The position numbers were made by a program, and so were the translations under genes. Positions 44,240 through 55,809 of a stretch of 64,000 nucleotides of DNA are shown one piece after another (the stretch's first letter is position 1; each line of letters opens with the position of its first letter). This DNA comes from Papio anubis (lineage: Eukaryota; Chordata; Mammalia; Primates; Cercopithecidae). The DNA lies in contig NC_044980.1 of the NCBI RefSeq assembly GCF_008728515.1, positions 32,938,290-33,002,289 of the forward strand, written 5' to 3'. Below the pieces are notes generated by a model. The model was not told the origin of the DNA, ran no database searches, and saw only the letters and a program-made list of their open reading frames with translations.

Positions 44240-44310
44240 TCCATCTGCGTCTACCCATCCATCTATTCATCCATCCAACCATCCATCCAACCATCCACCC
44301 ACCCTTCTTT
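44240..44310. repeat. CCAT-rich imperfect tandem repeat
   Basis: Repeated ccatc and ccaac tetramer/pentamer words (ccatccatccaaccatccat). Confidence 0.8.
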
Positions 44311-44624
44311 CCTTCTATCCATACATAAATATATACACAATCTGCTTTTCTCCAAAATAAAGATTTTAAGGAGTCCTTTTATTTTTAACTACACCATCAG
44401 GCCACAAGCCCTTTGCCACATCTTTGTCTCTGGTACACATTCCTCTTCAGGAGTGAGGTAAGTTGCAGCCACTGCTGGTTTGCAGGCCATTCAGAGCACA
44501 CACTAAATTCCTCCAGGAAAGAGTGGCTATCCTCAGGGTTTAAACTGGCTCCATATAGGTAAAATAGAAGTATCTAATAAGCTATAAAATGCATCACAGA
44601 CAGTCAGTTCAATACTTTAGTTGC

Positions 44625-45330
44625 ACATATTTAAGTTCCTGCTGTGTCCAGGAACTCTGACAAATCTTGGGAACACCCCTGGGCATAAGCAGACATGACT
44701 CCTGTCCCCACTGAGCTTCTTGTCTAGGGAAAGACACAGGCAGATACTCATATGATAGAGCCTGTGGTAGGGTATGAAATAGGTAGTGTTCTAATGGAAG
44801 CCATGCGCGGGTCCTACAGAATAAGTAGAAGTCACTCAGAAAAGCATTTGCAGAGAATAAGTTTCAGGGAGAAGAAATCTAAGGGCAAGGGATAGCGGTG
44901 ATGAAAAGCAAAGCTTCTTTAAATAATACAAATGAGGTCAGGATGGCACCAGGCTATATTTGGAGTGACAAGAGAATGCGCTCCCAAAAGGTACTAAAAG
45001 AGCCGGGTCTTTATCCTGAGGGTAATGGGTTCACTGACAGGCTTTAGTCATGGGAAAGATATGATCTGATTTGTGTTTTGGAAATATTTCTCTGACTTCT
45101 AATGGGAGACATCAAGGGTAAGTATACTAGTGAGGAAGCTGCTGCAATCATCCAAGTGAGAGGTGACAGATGCTGGGGCACAGTAATGACACTAGGGAAA
45201 GCCAGACAATTTAGAAAACTATTTAGGGAGGCAGAAATGACAGGACTTGGTAATAATGTGAGTTGGCTGAGGACATGGATTAAAGAAGGCCAACCTCACC
45301 AGGGGTTTACTTGCCACACAGAGCTTTGAA
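44625..45330 (-). repeat. L2 element (long, diverged)
   Basis: Plus-strand words ttaagttcctgctgtgtccag, cccactgagcttcttgtctag, tttatcctgagggtaatggg and atgatctgatttgtgttttgg follow the reverse L2 order. Confidence 0.65.
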
Positions 45331-45369
45331 GCTAGAAATTTGGTAATTTGTTTTGGGTTTTGTTTCATT

Positions 45370-45668
45370 TTTTTAAAAAATGAAAGACAGGGTTTCACTG
45401 TCATCCAGGCTGGAGTGCAGCAGCATGATTATAGCTCACTGCAGCCTCAATCTCCTGGCTCAAGCAATCCTTCTGCCTCAGCCTTCTGGGCAGCTGGGAC
45501 TACAGGTGTGCACCACCACTTCTGGCCAATTAAAAAAAAATTTATTTTTCGTAAAGATGATGTCTTGCTATGTAGCCCAGGCTGGTCTTGAACTCCTGGG
45601 GTCAGTCAATCCTCCCACATAGGCCTCCCATAGCACTGGCGTTGCAGGCATGAGCTGCTGTACCCGGC
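45370..45668 (-). mobile_element. Old Alu (AluJ type)
   Basis: Minus strand, two arms, diverged, with gcatgattatagctcactgc and ttgctatgtagcccaggctg, the AluJ form. Confidence 0.88.
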
Positions 45669-45669
45669 T

Positions 45670-46855
45670 CCTTGTTGGTTTCCTTTAGAGTGCATCTCAC
45701 TTTTTCATCAGAACTTCTGATGACTCTACGGGTGAGGGGTAGAAAGCTCAGAGGCCCTCTCAGGCCTTTGCAGGATGAAGCCAGAAGGTGGGTCAGAACA
45801 GAACAAGCCTCCTCCTGCCTCCACCCAAGGCAGATGGCAGCACAGGAATGATGAAGGGCCAAGCTCGAAGCTACTTATTCATTGCCCTACAGAGTTGTGG
45901 GAAATGCCAGAGAGCTTAGATAATGAACACATCAAGTAACATTTCTTTAGCATTAGGACATTCTGTCCTACAAAAGAACCATCTGTCAGGTGAAACTGAT
46001 CCTTTGCTCATATTGATCCAAAGGCCCCCTCCCACCCCAGAATGCCTCCCACAGTGCTCTTGGCTGTTCTGAGTTCAGTTCCGCACTTCAGTGCAGCCTC
46101 CGCCACTGTGACAGCACCGGCTCAGCACGGAGCATCCTGGAGGAGATAAGACAAGCAGATGTTGTGTTTCCAGGAGAGCCGTTTCCTTATCGGGGCATGG
46201 AAACCCAGGCACCTGAAGGGATGAAGGAACATACGAAAAGAATATCCAGTGCTGAGGAAATGCAAAGAAGAAGATTATCTGCATGAAGGCTGGTTAATGA
46301 AAAAAGGCTTAAAAAAAAACCAAACTGAGTATCTCAGAGCTACAGAGAAACTATGCTGAGGCCTCTGGCACTCTGAGTAACTAAAGTCTTGGTCTCGAAT
46401 TTTATCAAGCAAACAAGACTAATAAGGTTATTATTTTATCTCCCTATATGTTCATGCATTAAGCATTTCCCCAAATTTTCACCAACAGTCTTTTCATCCC
46501 TCTCGTTAGTAAAAACTTGAAGCGCTTTATCAATCCTTCCACCAGTCCTTATAGCAGATAATAATAATATATATACACATGCCACCCCTCCAAAAATAGA
46601 AGAAACAATAAAAAACAAACGTAGAGCAACAATTAAAATGTTCACTACCTCATAGCAAAGCAAAGCACAAACTACTGTGGAACCACCTCTATTCACAAGG
46701 CAATCAAGTAATCAAGAAATTCAAGACAAGACTCAGGCAGGTTGTGTCAAGAAATGTTTGTGTTAGCCAAGGAAAACAAATAGTACCATCTATTGAGTAC
46801 ATGTTAAATCCAATGTGGAGTATGGTGGTCACTTAGAATCTTCAACTCACTGGAT
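45670..46855. other. Unique intronic sequence
   Basis: No repeat or gene recognised before the hairpin at 46863. Confidence 0.4.
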
Positions 46856-46862
46856 TTCCATG

Positions 46863-46915
46863 AAATCAGAACAAAATTATAAACATCCCCCAAGTTTATA
46901 ACTTTGTTCTGATTT
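46863..46915. repeat. 22-bp near-perfect inverted repeat (hairpin)
   Basis: The arms 46863-46884 and 46894-46915 are reverse complements with one mismatch, separated by nine bases (atcccccaa). The structure is far longer than chance hairpins nearby. Confidence 0.9.
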
Positions 46916-47220
46916 ATCAGATTGGTGCTCTCACAAGCTAATAAATTCCAAGGAGCTAGTGTTAATGGTATTGTACCATTGACATTTATTTATATTTGAG
47001 CATGTAATTTTCAAAAGCAACTCACAATTTCCGAATGTCTTAGATAAGAAGTTCACTTGAGGCTTTGATTTCTTGCAATAGACCAGATATTCTTCAACAT
47101 GCTCCAGTACTAAGCCCCTCACAATAGTAAAACATGAAAGAAAGAAGAAATCCTCAGAGGCCAAAAGTAGAAAAAAAAATTAAGCAAAACAATTCAGACG
47201 AAAAAATAAAAGATGCAGCA

Positions 47221-47636
47221 TGATGATCTTTACGTGTCAATGTGGTTAGGCTGCAGTCCCCGTTATTCAATCAAACACTAATCTGGGTGTTGCTAGGAAG
47301 GCATTTTGTAGATGTGATTAAAGCCTATAATCAGTTGGCTGTTAGCAAGGAAAATGACTCCTCATAATGTAGCAGGCCTGATTTAATCAGTCAAAAAGAA
47401 GAACTGGGTCTAGAGCAGAGCCGAGATTTTCCAGAAGAAGAAATGTTGTGTTTTTTGGGCACAGCGGTTTCAGCCTGTGCCCGAGAGTTCTAGCCTGACC
47501 TTTTGGCTGGCCTGCCCATGAATTTGGGACTTGCCGAGTCAGCCCCCACTATTGCATGAGCCAATTTCTTACAATGAATTTCTTAATATATATTTCCTAC
47601 TGGTTGTTCTTATCTGATTGAACCCTGACTGGCACA
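47221..47636 (+). mobile_element. LTR-like repeat (MaLR/ERVL class, family unassigned)
   Basis: Starts tgatgatctttacgtgtcaa and ends ccctgactggcaca. Internal words caaacactaatctgggtg, gatgtgattaaagcc and catgagccaatttctta belong to a widespread mammalian LTR-type repeat. No coding region. Confidence 0.5.
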
Positions 47637-47884
47637 TGGCACTGGTAGCTCATCTGGGATATCTGTTGCTCCCTATTTTTGCTCTGGGGAAAAAAGACAT
47701 TAGAACTCATAGGGTGAAAAGTCAGTCTAGGGACTAAATGAAAAAGTAAACCAGAAAACAAGCAAACAAAGTAAGTAAACTAAGCAAACAAAGTGGGCCT
47801 TGACTCTAGGTCCAGGGGAGACAACTATTAATTAAGAATCTATAGCCACAAGCCTTAGATTTAGGGCCCATAGATTAGGGCCCA

Positions 47885-48290
47885 AATTCACAATAGGATA
47901 TGTGTGATTTTAACATTAAACATATTGAGATAACCACTTCATATTTACCAGACTAACTACATGTAAAAGTGAGAATGCCAAGTACTAGATAGAATATGGG
48001 AAAATGGAAACTCTCGTTCACTGCTCTTGAACAATTTTGCATTATCTGTTAAAGTCATAGACATATTTATCTTATTGGTTACTAATTTCATTCCACTACT
48101 GGGTGGAATGAACCCAGTACTGGAATATCTATGAACCTGTGTACTAGGAAATATGGACAAGAAGGTTCTTTTCAACATAATGTATAATAGCCCAAGCCTG
48201 CAAGCAGTTCAGATCTACTCAAAGGAGACTGGATCGAGTGTGAAAGAACCATGAGATGGAAATTCTACAGAAGAGAAGATGAATGAATTG
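47885..48290 (+). mobile_element. Old L1 fragment
   Basis: gatagaatatgggaaaatgg, ctctcgttcactgctcttg, taatagcccaagcctgcaa and tggaaattctacagaagag are L1 ORF2-end words, diverged. Confidence 0.55.
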
Positions 48291-48399
48291 TAGCTACATA
48301 TCCTAGCAACTCAATATTGTGTAGCAAAAAGTATAAAACTGTCCTTAAGATTCCAAATCTCTTGTTGGTCTTACTATATATTATAAAGATAAAGCCAGG

Positions 48400-48545
48400 A
48401 CTAGATCTCTACTTACTCATGTCCTATACCCAAGCTGTCAGTGCTTCAAAGAGCTATATTCTATTTACAATTCTACCCAAACACCCTAGGAAAAACCTGG
48501 TGCAAAGAAGATACCTCATGGATATTTGTTGAATGAATGAATACA
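48400..48545 (+). repeat. L2 3' end
   Basis: tatttgttgaatgaatgaatac is the sense L2 terminus, preceded by diverged L2 sequence. Confidence 0.55.
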
Positions 48546-48549
48546 TTTT

Positions 48550-49455
48550 GAACACAAGCATGTATGCCAGGAGCCAGACCCTGTTTTTCTAGCCTAGAGT
48601 CCTAATGCATGAAATCCCAGACTCCGACCTTACCTGCCAGGACCCTTTTCTGCCATAGATGACCCAGTATCTGTTCTCATCTGATTGATCTGACCAGTGT
48701 TCATTCTTCTTCCCCAGATTTCTGAAACAAAAGTTCCCACAGAGACTTCCATCTAACACCACTCAAATCCCAGTGTGATCATGTTCTCACCAAAAAGCCT
48801 TAGAGAAAGGAGCATTGTCTCCGCTGATAAAACGAGGTTTTGAAATTTCCCCTGGATTTAATTCAGGCAAGCTATATTTTCCCACTGTTTACCGTAGATT
48901 CTAGAAAGTCGATCTTAGAGGAAACAAGAATTTCAGCAGGGCTTACCAAACATAAAGCTTAGAAAAGCAAACAAAACTAGCAAAACAACTTAAGAAAATG
49001 TAGCTAAAATTGAGTAAATCAAAAACAAAATAGCATCACATTAAAGGCCTGAAAAATAGAAATTAGGTCACATTGATAAGGGACATATTGTCACACTTGG
49101 GCACCTTTCTATGTGGGAAATAAAAATGAGTGAAAGGACAGATTTTAGGAGAAATGAATTGATGTTTTTTCTCTCTTGAAGCACTGGGGTACTTTTAAAT
49201 TACATCTTTCTTCAATATCTAGAGTGTTCCTCTTTGAACATTACAAAAGCAAAATGCTTTATATATGGTAAAGGTGATCTTTTCTTCGTATAATCACAGT
49301 GATTCAGTCTGGCAACATCAACTGACCTGCATGAAACGTACTTTAATGTTGGTTAATGATACCACTACTGTCAGTTAATTCTGTCCTCTCTGCAGGGCAA
49401 TATAGTATAAGAACACTGCAATGACCTGGTTTAGCAAGGCCAAGAACATTTCATT
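48550..49455. other. Unique intronic sequence
   Basis: No repeat or gene recognised. Confidence 0.4.
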
Positions 49456-49476
49456 ATATCAAGATTTAAACATTTT

Positions 49477-49779
49477 TTTTTTTTTTTTTTTTTTTTTGAG
49501 ACTGAGTCTGGCTCTGTCACCCAGGCTGGAGTGCAGTGGCCGGATCTCAGCTCACTGCAAGCTTCGCCTCCCGGGTTTACGCCATTCTCCTGCCTCAGCC
49601 TCCGGAGTAGCTGGGACCACAGGCGCCCGCCACCTCGCCCGGCTAGTTTTTTGTATTTTTTAGTAGAGACGGGGTTTCACCGTGTTAGCCAGGATGGTCT
49701 CGATCTCCTGACCTTGTGATCCGCCCGTCTCAGCCTCCCAAAGTGCTGGGATTACAGGCTTGAGCCACCGCGCCCAGCT
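49477..49779 (-). mobile_element. AluY (Old World monkey type), complete, with target duplication
   Basis: Target duplication aagatttaaacatttt at 49461-49476 and 49780-49795 (16 bp, perfect). It has gtggccggatctcag and cccggctagttttttg, the cercopithecid signature. Little decay, so recent. Confidence 0.96.
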
Positions 49780-49799
49780 AAGATTTAAACATTTTAAAC

Positions 49800-52310
49800 A
49801 TCATGTGTGGTTTAAGAATAGTCACAAGCACATTAGCAATTCTTGAATCTCTACCTACTGTTTAAAGTGTAGCTATACATTACACGTATTGTCTGAGGAA
49901 GAGAAATGATCACACACAGTTGATACTTCCTCAATATTTGGAAAAGGCATATTTCTTTTTTCTTTCCATGAGTGACATATATATTAGACACTAATACACT
50001 CTAGCTTCATCTTCTTGGCTATGAAATACCCTTTGTCAGTTCCTTTTTGATGACTTACTGAATTCCTACTTTGCACTGAACCCTCTGTTACACACTGACT
50101 GGGGAGGGAATACCTATTCTAATAGGGCTTGTGAGAATTATTGATGAAACAAGGTTTATATTCAAGGAAGACTTACAAAGTAAACCGGAGACCGTATAAA
50201 GCTTCAGGTAGAATAGAACTGTGACTCGTGAGCTTGGCTATATTCTGACACCAATTACTCTGATGCTTTTGACAATTCTCTCCCTTCTCTGAGACACAAC
50301 TATCTCTTTGGTGAAAGAAGGAAGGAAGCTACATAAGGCACCCTCAAAGGTTCTTCTAGTAGAGCTCTTCAATTCTAACACTCTGGGGTACTAAGCAGAT
50401 GTAAGAGTGTCCTTTTTGTGAATTTCTCTACCAGATACTCTCTCATACTTGCTTAGTACCTCAAGATACAAAGGTGGAAAAATTACAGCTGGTGGAAATT
50501 CTATCTGGTGGAGAAATCCCATCTGGTGGAGAAATTAGCAAGGCAAAGATTGTATGGCATTAATCAGAGAAGGTTCTTTAGAAGTGGAAAGTCTTGAGAC
50601 TGGCCTAGAAGCACAACATGAAATGGGATGACAAACGTTGTAATTATGGAGTTGCCCATGCCTTAATAGGGGGCCTTGATATTTGTAAACCCCACTCTTT
50701 TCCAATCCATCCCTTCTGTTTTCATGACTAAATATTTGCTATTCTCAATTCATTTGTAATTAACTCTGCCTCAATAGGGGACTTACGAGAGAGAGGTGTT
50801 CAAGGTGGGTAGATGAGGAATAGCCTCACTCATTTCACAGAGCAAGGATGCCTACAGGAGCGAGTGTCCAGCCAAGTTCACTCACTATGCTAGTAACTTT
50901 CTCCACCGTATTGACATTCTAGGGATTTAAAAGGTACCAGATCACAAAGTGTTCCCCATCACCCAGAGTGTAATAGAACTGGGCAATTATCCAGGTGATG
51001 GATCAACGACAAACAAGAGGACGCTAGATATTCACATTGAGACTAACTTATCTGTATTGATACCTTCATCACTCAAATCAGCCACATGATATATTTCATC
51101 CCTTTTCTTGATACTTGTTAGAGGATTTAGCCAGTAAGTTATCTAATTTAAAACAAAGCTGCAGTAACTTACTGAAGTTAACAATTTAAAGCAGTTGCCT
51201 GTTTTTGTGTACAGAAAACATTTTAGATTCAAAAGTTCCTTATTGCTTACATGCTCTAAGATGATAGAAGAAACTCCCAGGGAAGTTGCTATCTGGCATA
51301 GGGTCTGGGTGAAGTCTGTAGGGAAGTCACTTGTCCCCTTGTTCTTTCATTCTCCTGTTTGCAAAGCTCCAGTTCTGAGTCCCTCCTGCCCTTTTCAGAA
51401 TCTACCTTTCCTCACTCCCTCATCATCTGTTTTCCCTTTGAGGTCTATAGTTTCCAAATCCTCAAGACACATAAATAATGTCAGGGATTCCTTTTGTTAA
51501 TGGCCCCTCTGGCATTGTTTTCTTCTCTGAAGAAAGGAGATATTATACAACATTTAAGAAACTGTCCCGATTCCCAATCCTGATAAACTAATGCATAGTT
51601 TATTATCTCCTACACACTAAGAAGAATGTGGGAGTTGCAAGGAAGTGACTTGGATCAGTTTACTTCTGAAAACTACCTGAAATTATTTGGGACAAGGCCA
51701 AGAGGACCAATTCAGATCATTCTTGGGGCTTAAGGACAGGGAACGCAGCTCAGCAAACTGCAGACACGACACTGTGTAGCCGAAAGAGGCTTTACTGAAT
51801 TCATCATCTGACAATGTGTTGATAATTTTTTCAGTTTTTCTTCACACATTATTATCAGCATCATCAAACATTTAAATCTGCCTTCCATATGCAGATGTGA
51901 CAAGCTGTCTGGTAATATTCTATACTAATGTATTATAACACTGCTAATACTGAAAATCATTACATCTTTATTTTAACTATTTTCCTCTACACTTTTCAGA
52001 AGAGTTTTTTTTAAAAAATTCATTATAAATGTCTTATAAGTATCATCAATTAATGTGGCAAAGATGCTTTCATTTCCTTCTCATTAAGAATATGCAGAGA
52101 CTCAAGTATTGACAAGTGAAAGGGTTTATACAACCAACAAGAATGTACACTTTCTGGCAACAGAATACAGAAGAGATTTGAATGTCATGAAGATATTTTT
52201 TAAAAAAGAATACAGAGGAGATAAGAGACTTGAATAAGAATAGGTCATGTTTTAATAAAACAACCAAAAGAACAAAACGGATTCCTCAATCCAGGAGGAT
52301 ATGTGAGTCA
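49800..52310. other. Intronic sequence, mostly unique, approaching the exon
   Basis: Weak L2-like (50030-50210) and MIR-like (50215-50320) patches. A short tandem repeat lies at 50503-50538 and a 10-bp hairpin at 51132-51174. No further exon recognised. Confidence 0.4.
50503..50538. repeat. 18-bp tandem duplication
   Basis: atctggtggagaaatccc is followed directly by atctggtggagaaattag; a third partial ctggtgga lies upstream at about 50489. Confidence 0.85.
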
Positions 52311-52316
52311 CAATAC
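52308..52316 (-). promoter_or_regulatory. ADAMTS12: Splice donor of the ADAMTS12 exon (weak)
   Basis: On the minus strand the exon ends AAACG followed by gtattgtg. The GT is present, but positions +3 to +6 (attg) and -2 (C) depart from the usual MAG/GTRAGT donor. The junction is chosen because it ends the recognised protein segment at PTCGLN plus one base (phase 1). Confidence 0.55.
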
Positions 52317-52461
52317 CGTTTAATCCACAGGTTGGCTCCTTGGTTTCTGGAACTTTCTGCCTCCTGTAAACGATGTGCGGGTGGTACCCTCCCTCAACCA
52401 GTGGGTGCTTCTTCACGGGTTCAATGAAAAAGTCTCCATGTGGTAGTTGGAAAAATCCAGT
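52317..52461 (-). CDS. ADAMTS12: ADAMTS12 internal coding exon (propeptide, cysteine-switch segment)
   Basis: On the minus strand this 145-bp segment is open and encodes 48 codons plus one base. It begins TGFFQLPHGDFF and ends KEPTCGLN. It is preceded by an acceptor (tatttacag) and followed by gtattg, giving an exon with phase 0 at its 5' end and phase 1 at its 3' end. I recognise it as the part of the ADAMTS12 propeptide upstream of the furin site and metalloprotease domain. ADAMTS12 is a secreted zinc metalloprotease with thrombospondin repeats that acts in the extracellular matrix. The cysteine in PTCGL fits the cysteine-switch position that keeps the zymogen latent. From recalled human gene order it is about exon 3; this number is not shown by the window. 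The residue before the junction reads N where I recall K in human. The track Met upstream of TGFF lies in the intron and is not a start. No neighbouring ADAMTS12 exon was found in the window. Confidence 0.85.
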
Positions 52462-52510
52462 CTGTAAATACATTCAACAAGAAAGTTTATTTTAACCAAT
52501 TCTATATACA
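52462..52510 (-). promoter_or_regulatory. ADAMTS12: Splice acceptor region of the ADAMTS12 exon
   Basis: Read on the minus strand, the bases entering the exon end in tatttacag, a good AG acceptor. The pyrimidine tract is modest (ctttcttgtt) and interrupted by purines. A branch-point candidate (ggttaaa) lies about 35 nt upstream. The site sets the exon's 5' edge and agrees with the protein match. Confidence 0.6.
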
Positions 52511-52514
52511 TACA

Positions 52515-53285
52515 AAAAGCAAAGTGAAAAATTCTACAGCTTATGAGTATCTCTGAAACTCCTAAGACCAGTGCTTTTAGAGTCTGCTGTTTGATCTCAT
52601 AGAAGAGTTACATGCAAATAATTTAGTGAAATACCTTTATAGTCATCGTTACTAAATATTTGGGAGTCACAGATCCCTTTGTGACCTTATTGAAAAAAGT
52701 ACACATGTACACATGAATCCGAAATGCAGCCTACAATTCTTTAGGTTCACAGATTCCTCTAAAACCCATTGCTGGGTATCTATGGATCCCAAATGAAGAT
52801 CCAGTGTTTCCCAGTTGTTCTATTATGGAGTTGGGACCTATGTCCCACACTCCATTGACAACTTTTAGAACATTTGCCTGCATGGGTGTAGCCCAGCCAC
52901 ATATTCACACAACTGAGTGTTTAATGGCACTCTTCACTCAAGAAAACGAAGAAACATAATACAAAGTCCTTGATCTGAGACTGAGTTTCAGGGGCCTACG
53001 GCAGAAAGCTCTCTGTCAGTTTCTAGGGAAAGGGGGACGTTCTCATTTCACAGATATGAAAATCAGTGACATGCTACAGAACACTGGCCAATGAGTAACT
53101 CCTTTTAGAGGTCAGGTCTAGATGTGCTCTAACCTACAACTCTCTTGTCCTTTCAGGAAAATGTTTAGTGCCCATTTGAGGTGCTTAGAAAACTGCTTTG
53201 TCAATGATCTCCTAAGAATCCGGGTTTAACTCTCAGGATCTCAACGCTAAGTCTATGTAACAAAGGAACTGACCTAGACGGACTG
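52515..53285. other. Unique intronic sequence upstream of the exon
   Basis: No exon, gene or repeat family recognised. Confidence 0.4.
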
Positions 53286-53294
53286 CTTGGGGCA

Positions 53295-53500
53295 TCACAT
53301 TAAAGTGATCAGGAGCTCAGACTAGGGAATTAAACTGGGTTCAAACTAAATAACTCCTCCATGCAATAGGAGTGACTGGCTGAGTTTTTAATTTCTCAGC
53401 TGAAAAATAGGATAAATCAAGGGTTGCTATGAAGAGTAAATGAGTTAATATAGGCAAAGGTCTTAGAAGAGGGCCTGGCTCATAGTCTCACCTACCATTA
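53295..53500 (+). repeat. MIR element
   Basis: ttctcagctgaaaaataggat, atgaagagtaaatgagttaat, agagggcctggctcatag, in sense order. Confidence 0.6.
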
Positions 53501-53934
53501 GGCTCTTTCTGGATCTCTGATTCTATGTCAGTTTATTGCAATAGGGTCTCCAGAGTCAATATAGCAGTTCAGTAAATGTTAAGGTTGCAAAACTGAACTT
53601 GGAAACATGGGGGCTTAAGGAAACTGCACAAGGCTTTCAAGGTTCAAGCTCCTTTCACTATTCCTCAGTAACTCAAGGCTTCCTGCTCTGCAGATGAGTC
53701 TGAAGACAAGCTGAGGAGCCCCCACAGTCAGGAGGCAAGAGGGGCACCAACAAAGAGGAACGCTGGTCTCCACCGGACAGCTCTAGACTTGGGAGTCTTT
53801 CCAAAATGTGTGCTTCACTGTAGACAGTAATGTAACCAGATCTTAACACAAACCTCACAATCGGCTTCCTATTTTGATTGCTGACCTTGGAGTTTATTTA
53901 ATAATAAGCACCATAGAAACAAATAGAGCACTTT

Positions 53935-54110
53935 ACTGGGAGTAATAAGAACAGCTGTGTGACCTCAAATGGGTCATGCAAACTTTTTGAGGCACAAAGC
54001 CCTCTTCTGTAAAAGGGGGCAACACCTACTACCTCATAGGGCTGTTAGGGGAATCAAATGAGGTGAAGCTTGTAAAAGTGCCATGCAAACTGCTTTATAA
54101 ATGCAGAGGG
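53935..54110 (+). repeat. MIR element
   Basis: ctgtgtgacctcaaatggg, ctcttctgtaaaaggggg, ctcatagggctgttagggg, in sense order. Confidence 0.65.
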
Positions 54111-54114
54111 GTAA

Positions 54115-55455
54115 TACTTTAACTACCAGCTCCAATAGCAGTTACATCTGACACAATTTGCTTTTATGCTGACATTGCTGAGAAAACAAGACATTTTTTT
54201 CAGTATCTGTCTCTGAAAATAATCTCTGGAACAGGAAGGAAGAATAGACAAGGCCCAAAGACAGTTGTGAAATAACTGCCATAAAATAGCGGGAAACAGA
54301 CTCTGTGCAGTGCTGAGCTTTGATTCCATTTCTCTTCTGAGTCAGAGACCAGGCACAAGAGGAGAATGTGAACCTGTTGTCAGAAAGCTCATTTATTCCA
54401 TGGAAACAAAGCAAAAGTCCAGGAGTCCTCAAGGATGATTGGACCTCGCGGCCCTTAGTGCACCTGCTATCAGCCCAATACTGATGTCCTTGAAGGAGAA
54501 AAACTACAAAAGATACCACCAAGATGAAGGAGTTATTGGTATTTCTTCAGTCTCAAATTTTGGACCCGACTGGCACAGAAGAAACACATGGGACTCCACT
54601 TGAGGACATAATAACCATTTTACACGCAACATGAATGAGAATGCCTGAGAACCAAACCAGCATCTTCCTAAAGGCTTACTCCATTTGCATTCCTCCACAA
54701 GGCGGTCTTGCCAGGGTGCACGTGGAAATCACCTATTCAACCTCAGTGTTTCTCAGAAGCTACCTGGAAACCTGTGAGAGCTGCTGACTCATCCGCTAGA
54801 AGAGAAGCCGAAGATCTGCTGACATGCAAGTAGGCTGCTGGTCCCATGATCCTGTGTGTTTGTCATGGAGAAGGGAACAGGTAGGAGAGGGGATGAAGCA
54901 GCTGTGGGGAGAGAGAGGTGGGGAATTCCTCAGCTAAACTCTGCACCTCTTCTCTCTCCCAACATATAAACGCAGAGCTTTGTACATCTAGTACCAAGGT
55001 GAGCCCAGTTTATTGGTCTCCTCTCATCTAACTGGAGCTAGCGTCATGCTAGAAAAAAATCACCCATGGTTTGCTTTCCAAAGAAAGGGCTGGCTCCTAC
55101 TTTCCCTGAAGCAAATTGCCCAAGAGAACCACCTTCTTCGGTTACCAGGTCTGTACCTGAACCAAAGAAAATAGTTTCCATTTCGGTCTTCTTTGCAACC
55201 TGCTCACTTCTCTTACATCTTTAAAGGAGAATGGAAAGGGAATTGAGGAAAAAGTATCCAATTTAGTGTGGACTTACACTGGGCATTCAGAAGAACCTGG
55301 GCAGGATGAATCATAGGCTAAAGCTCCAAGATAAACATGCCTCTTCACCCCCCATGTCATCTGCTCTTCTCCCACCTGGTATCCAGGAGTCTCTGCATAC
55401 TGCTAACTCTCTTCTGGAAATAAACTCACCTACCTGTTTTAATTAAGTTAAAAAT
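54115..55455. other. Unique intronic sequence
   Basis: The 126-codon minus-strand frame at 54142-54522 shows no domain. Otherwise nothing recognised. Confidence 0.4.
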
Positions 55456-55459
55456 ATCT

Positions 55460-55805
55460 GGCTGGGCACGGTGGCTCATGCCTGTAATCCCAGCGCTTTG
55501 GGAGGCCAATGTAGGTGGATCACCCAAGGTCAGGAGTTCGAGTCCAGCCTGGCCAACATGGTGAAACAGCATGGTGAAACCCTATCTCTACTAAAACTAC
55601 AAAAATTAGCCAGGTGTGGTGGCACACACCTGTAATCCCAGCTATCTGGGAGGCTGAGGCAGGAGAATTGCTTGAGCCTGGGAGGTGGAGGTTGCAGTGA
55701 GCCGAGATTGCGCCATTGTACTCCAGCCTGGGAGACAAGAGCGAACGAAACTCCGTCTCAAAAAATAAAATAAAATAAAATAAATAAATAAATAAATAAA
55801 ATAAA
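55460..55805 (+). mobile_element. Alu (AluS-like) with a small internal duplication
   Basis: Plus-strand full-length Alu from ggctgggcacggtggctc to an (AAATA)n/(AAAT)n tail. Bases 55557-55569 (catggtgaaacag) are repeated directly at 55570-55582. Confidence 0.93.
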
Positions 55806-55809
55806 AATC

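Larger units (their letters stand above)
1..52316 (-). other. ADAMTS12: Inferred ADAMTS12 intron downstream of the exon (partial)
   Basis: Because the recognised exon is on the minus strand, everything to its left would be the next intron, running off the left edge of the window. Six-frame reading shows no further ADAMTS12 propeptide or protease exon here. The content is unique AT-rich DNA and interspersed repeats, listed separately. This rests on the exon call and on known large introns in this gene. A very short exon could have been missed. Confidence 0.65.

Noticed and set aside
51132..51174. 10-bp inverted repeat cagtaagtta / taacttactg, considered as a Y RNA or tRNA-like gene
   Set aside because: The 23-nt loop and flanks do not match any small RNA gene; a 10-bp stem can arise by chance in a 64-kb window.
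54142..54522. 126-codon minus-strand frame upstream of the ADAMTS12 exon
   Set aside because: On the right strand for an earlier exon, but it shows no propeptide or signal-peptide similarity and no matching splice edges.
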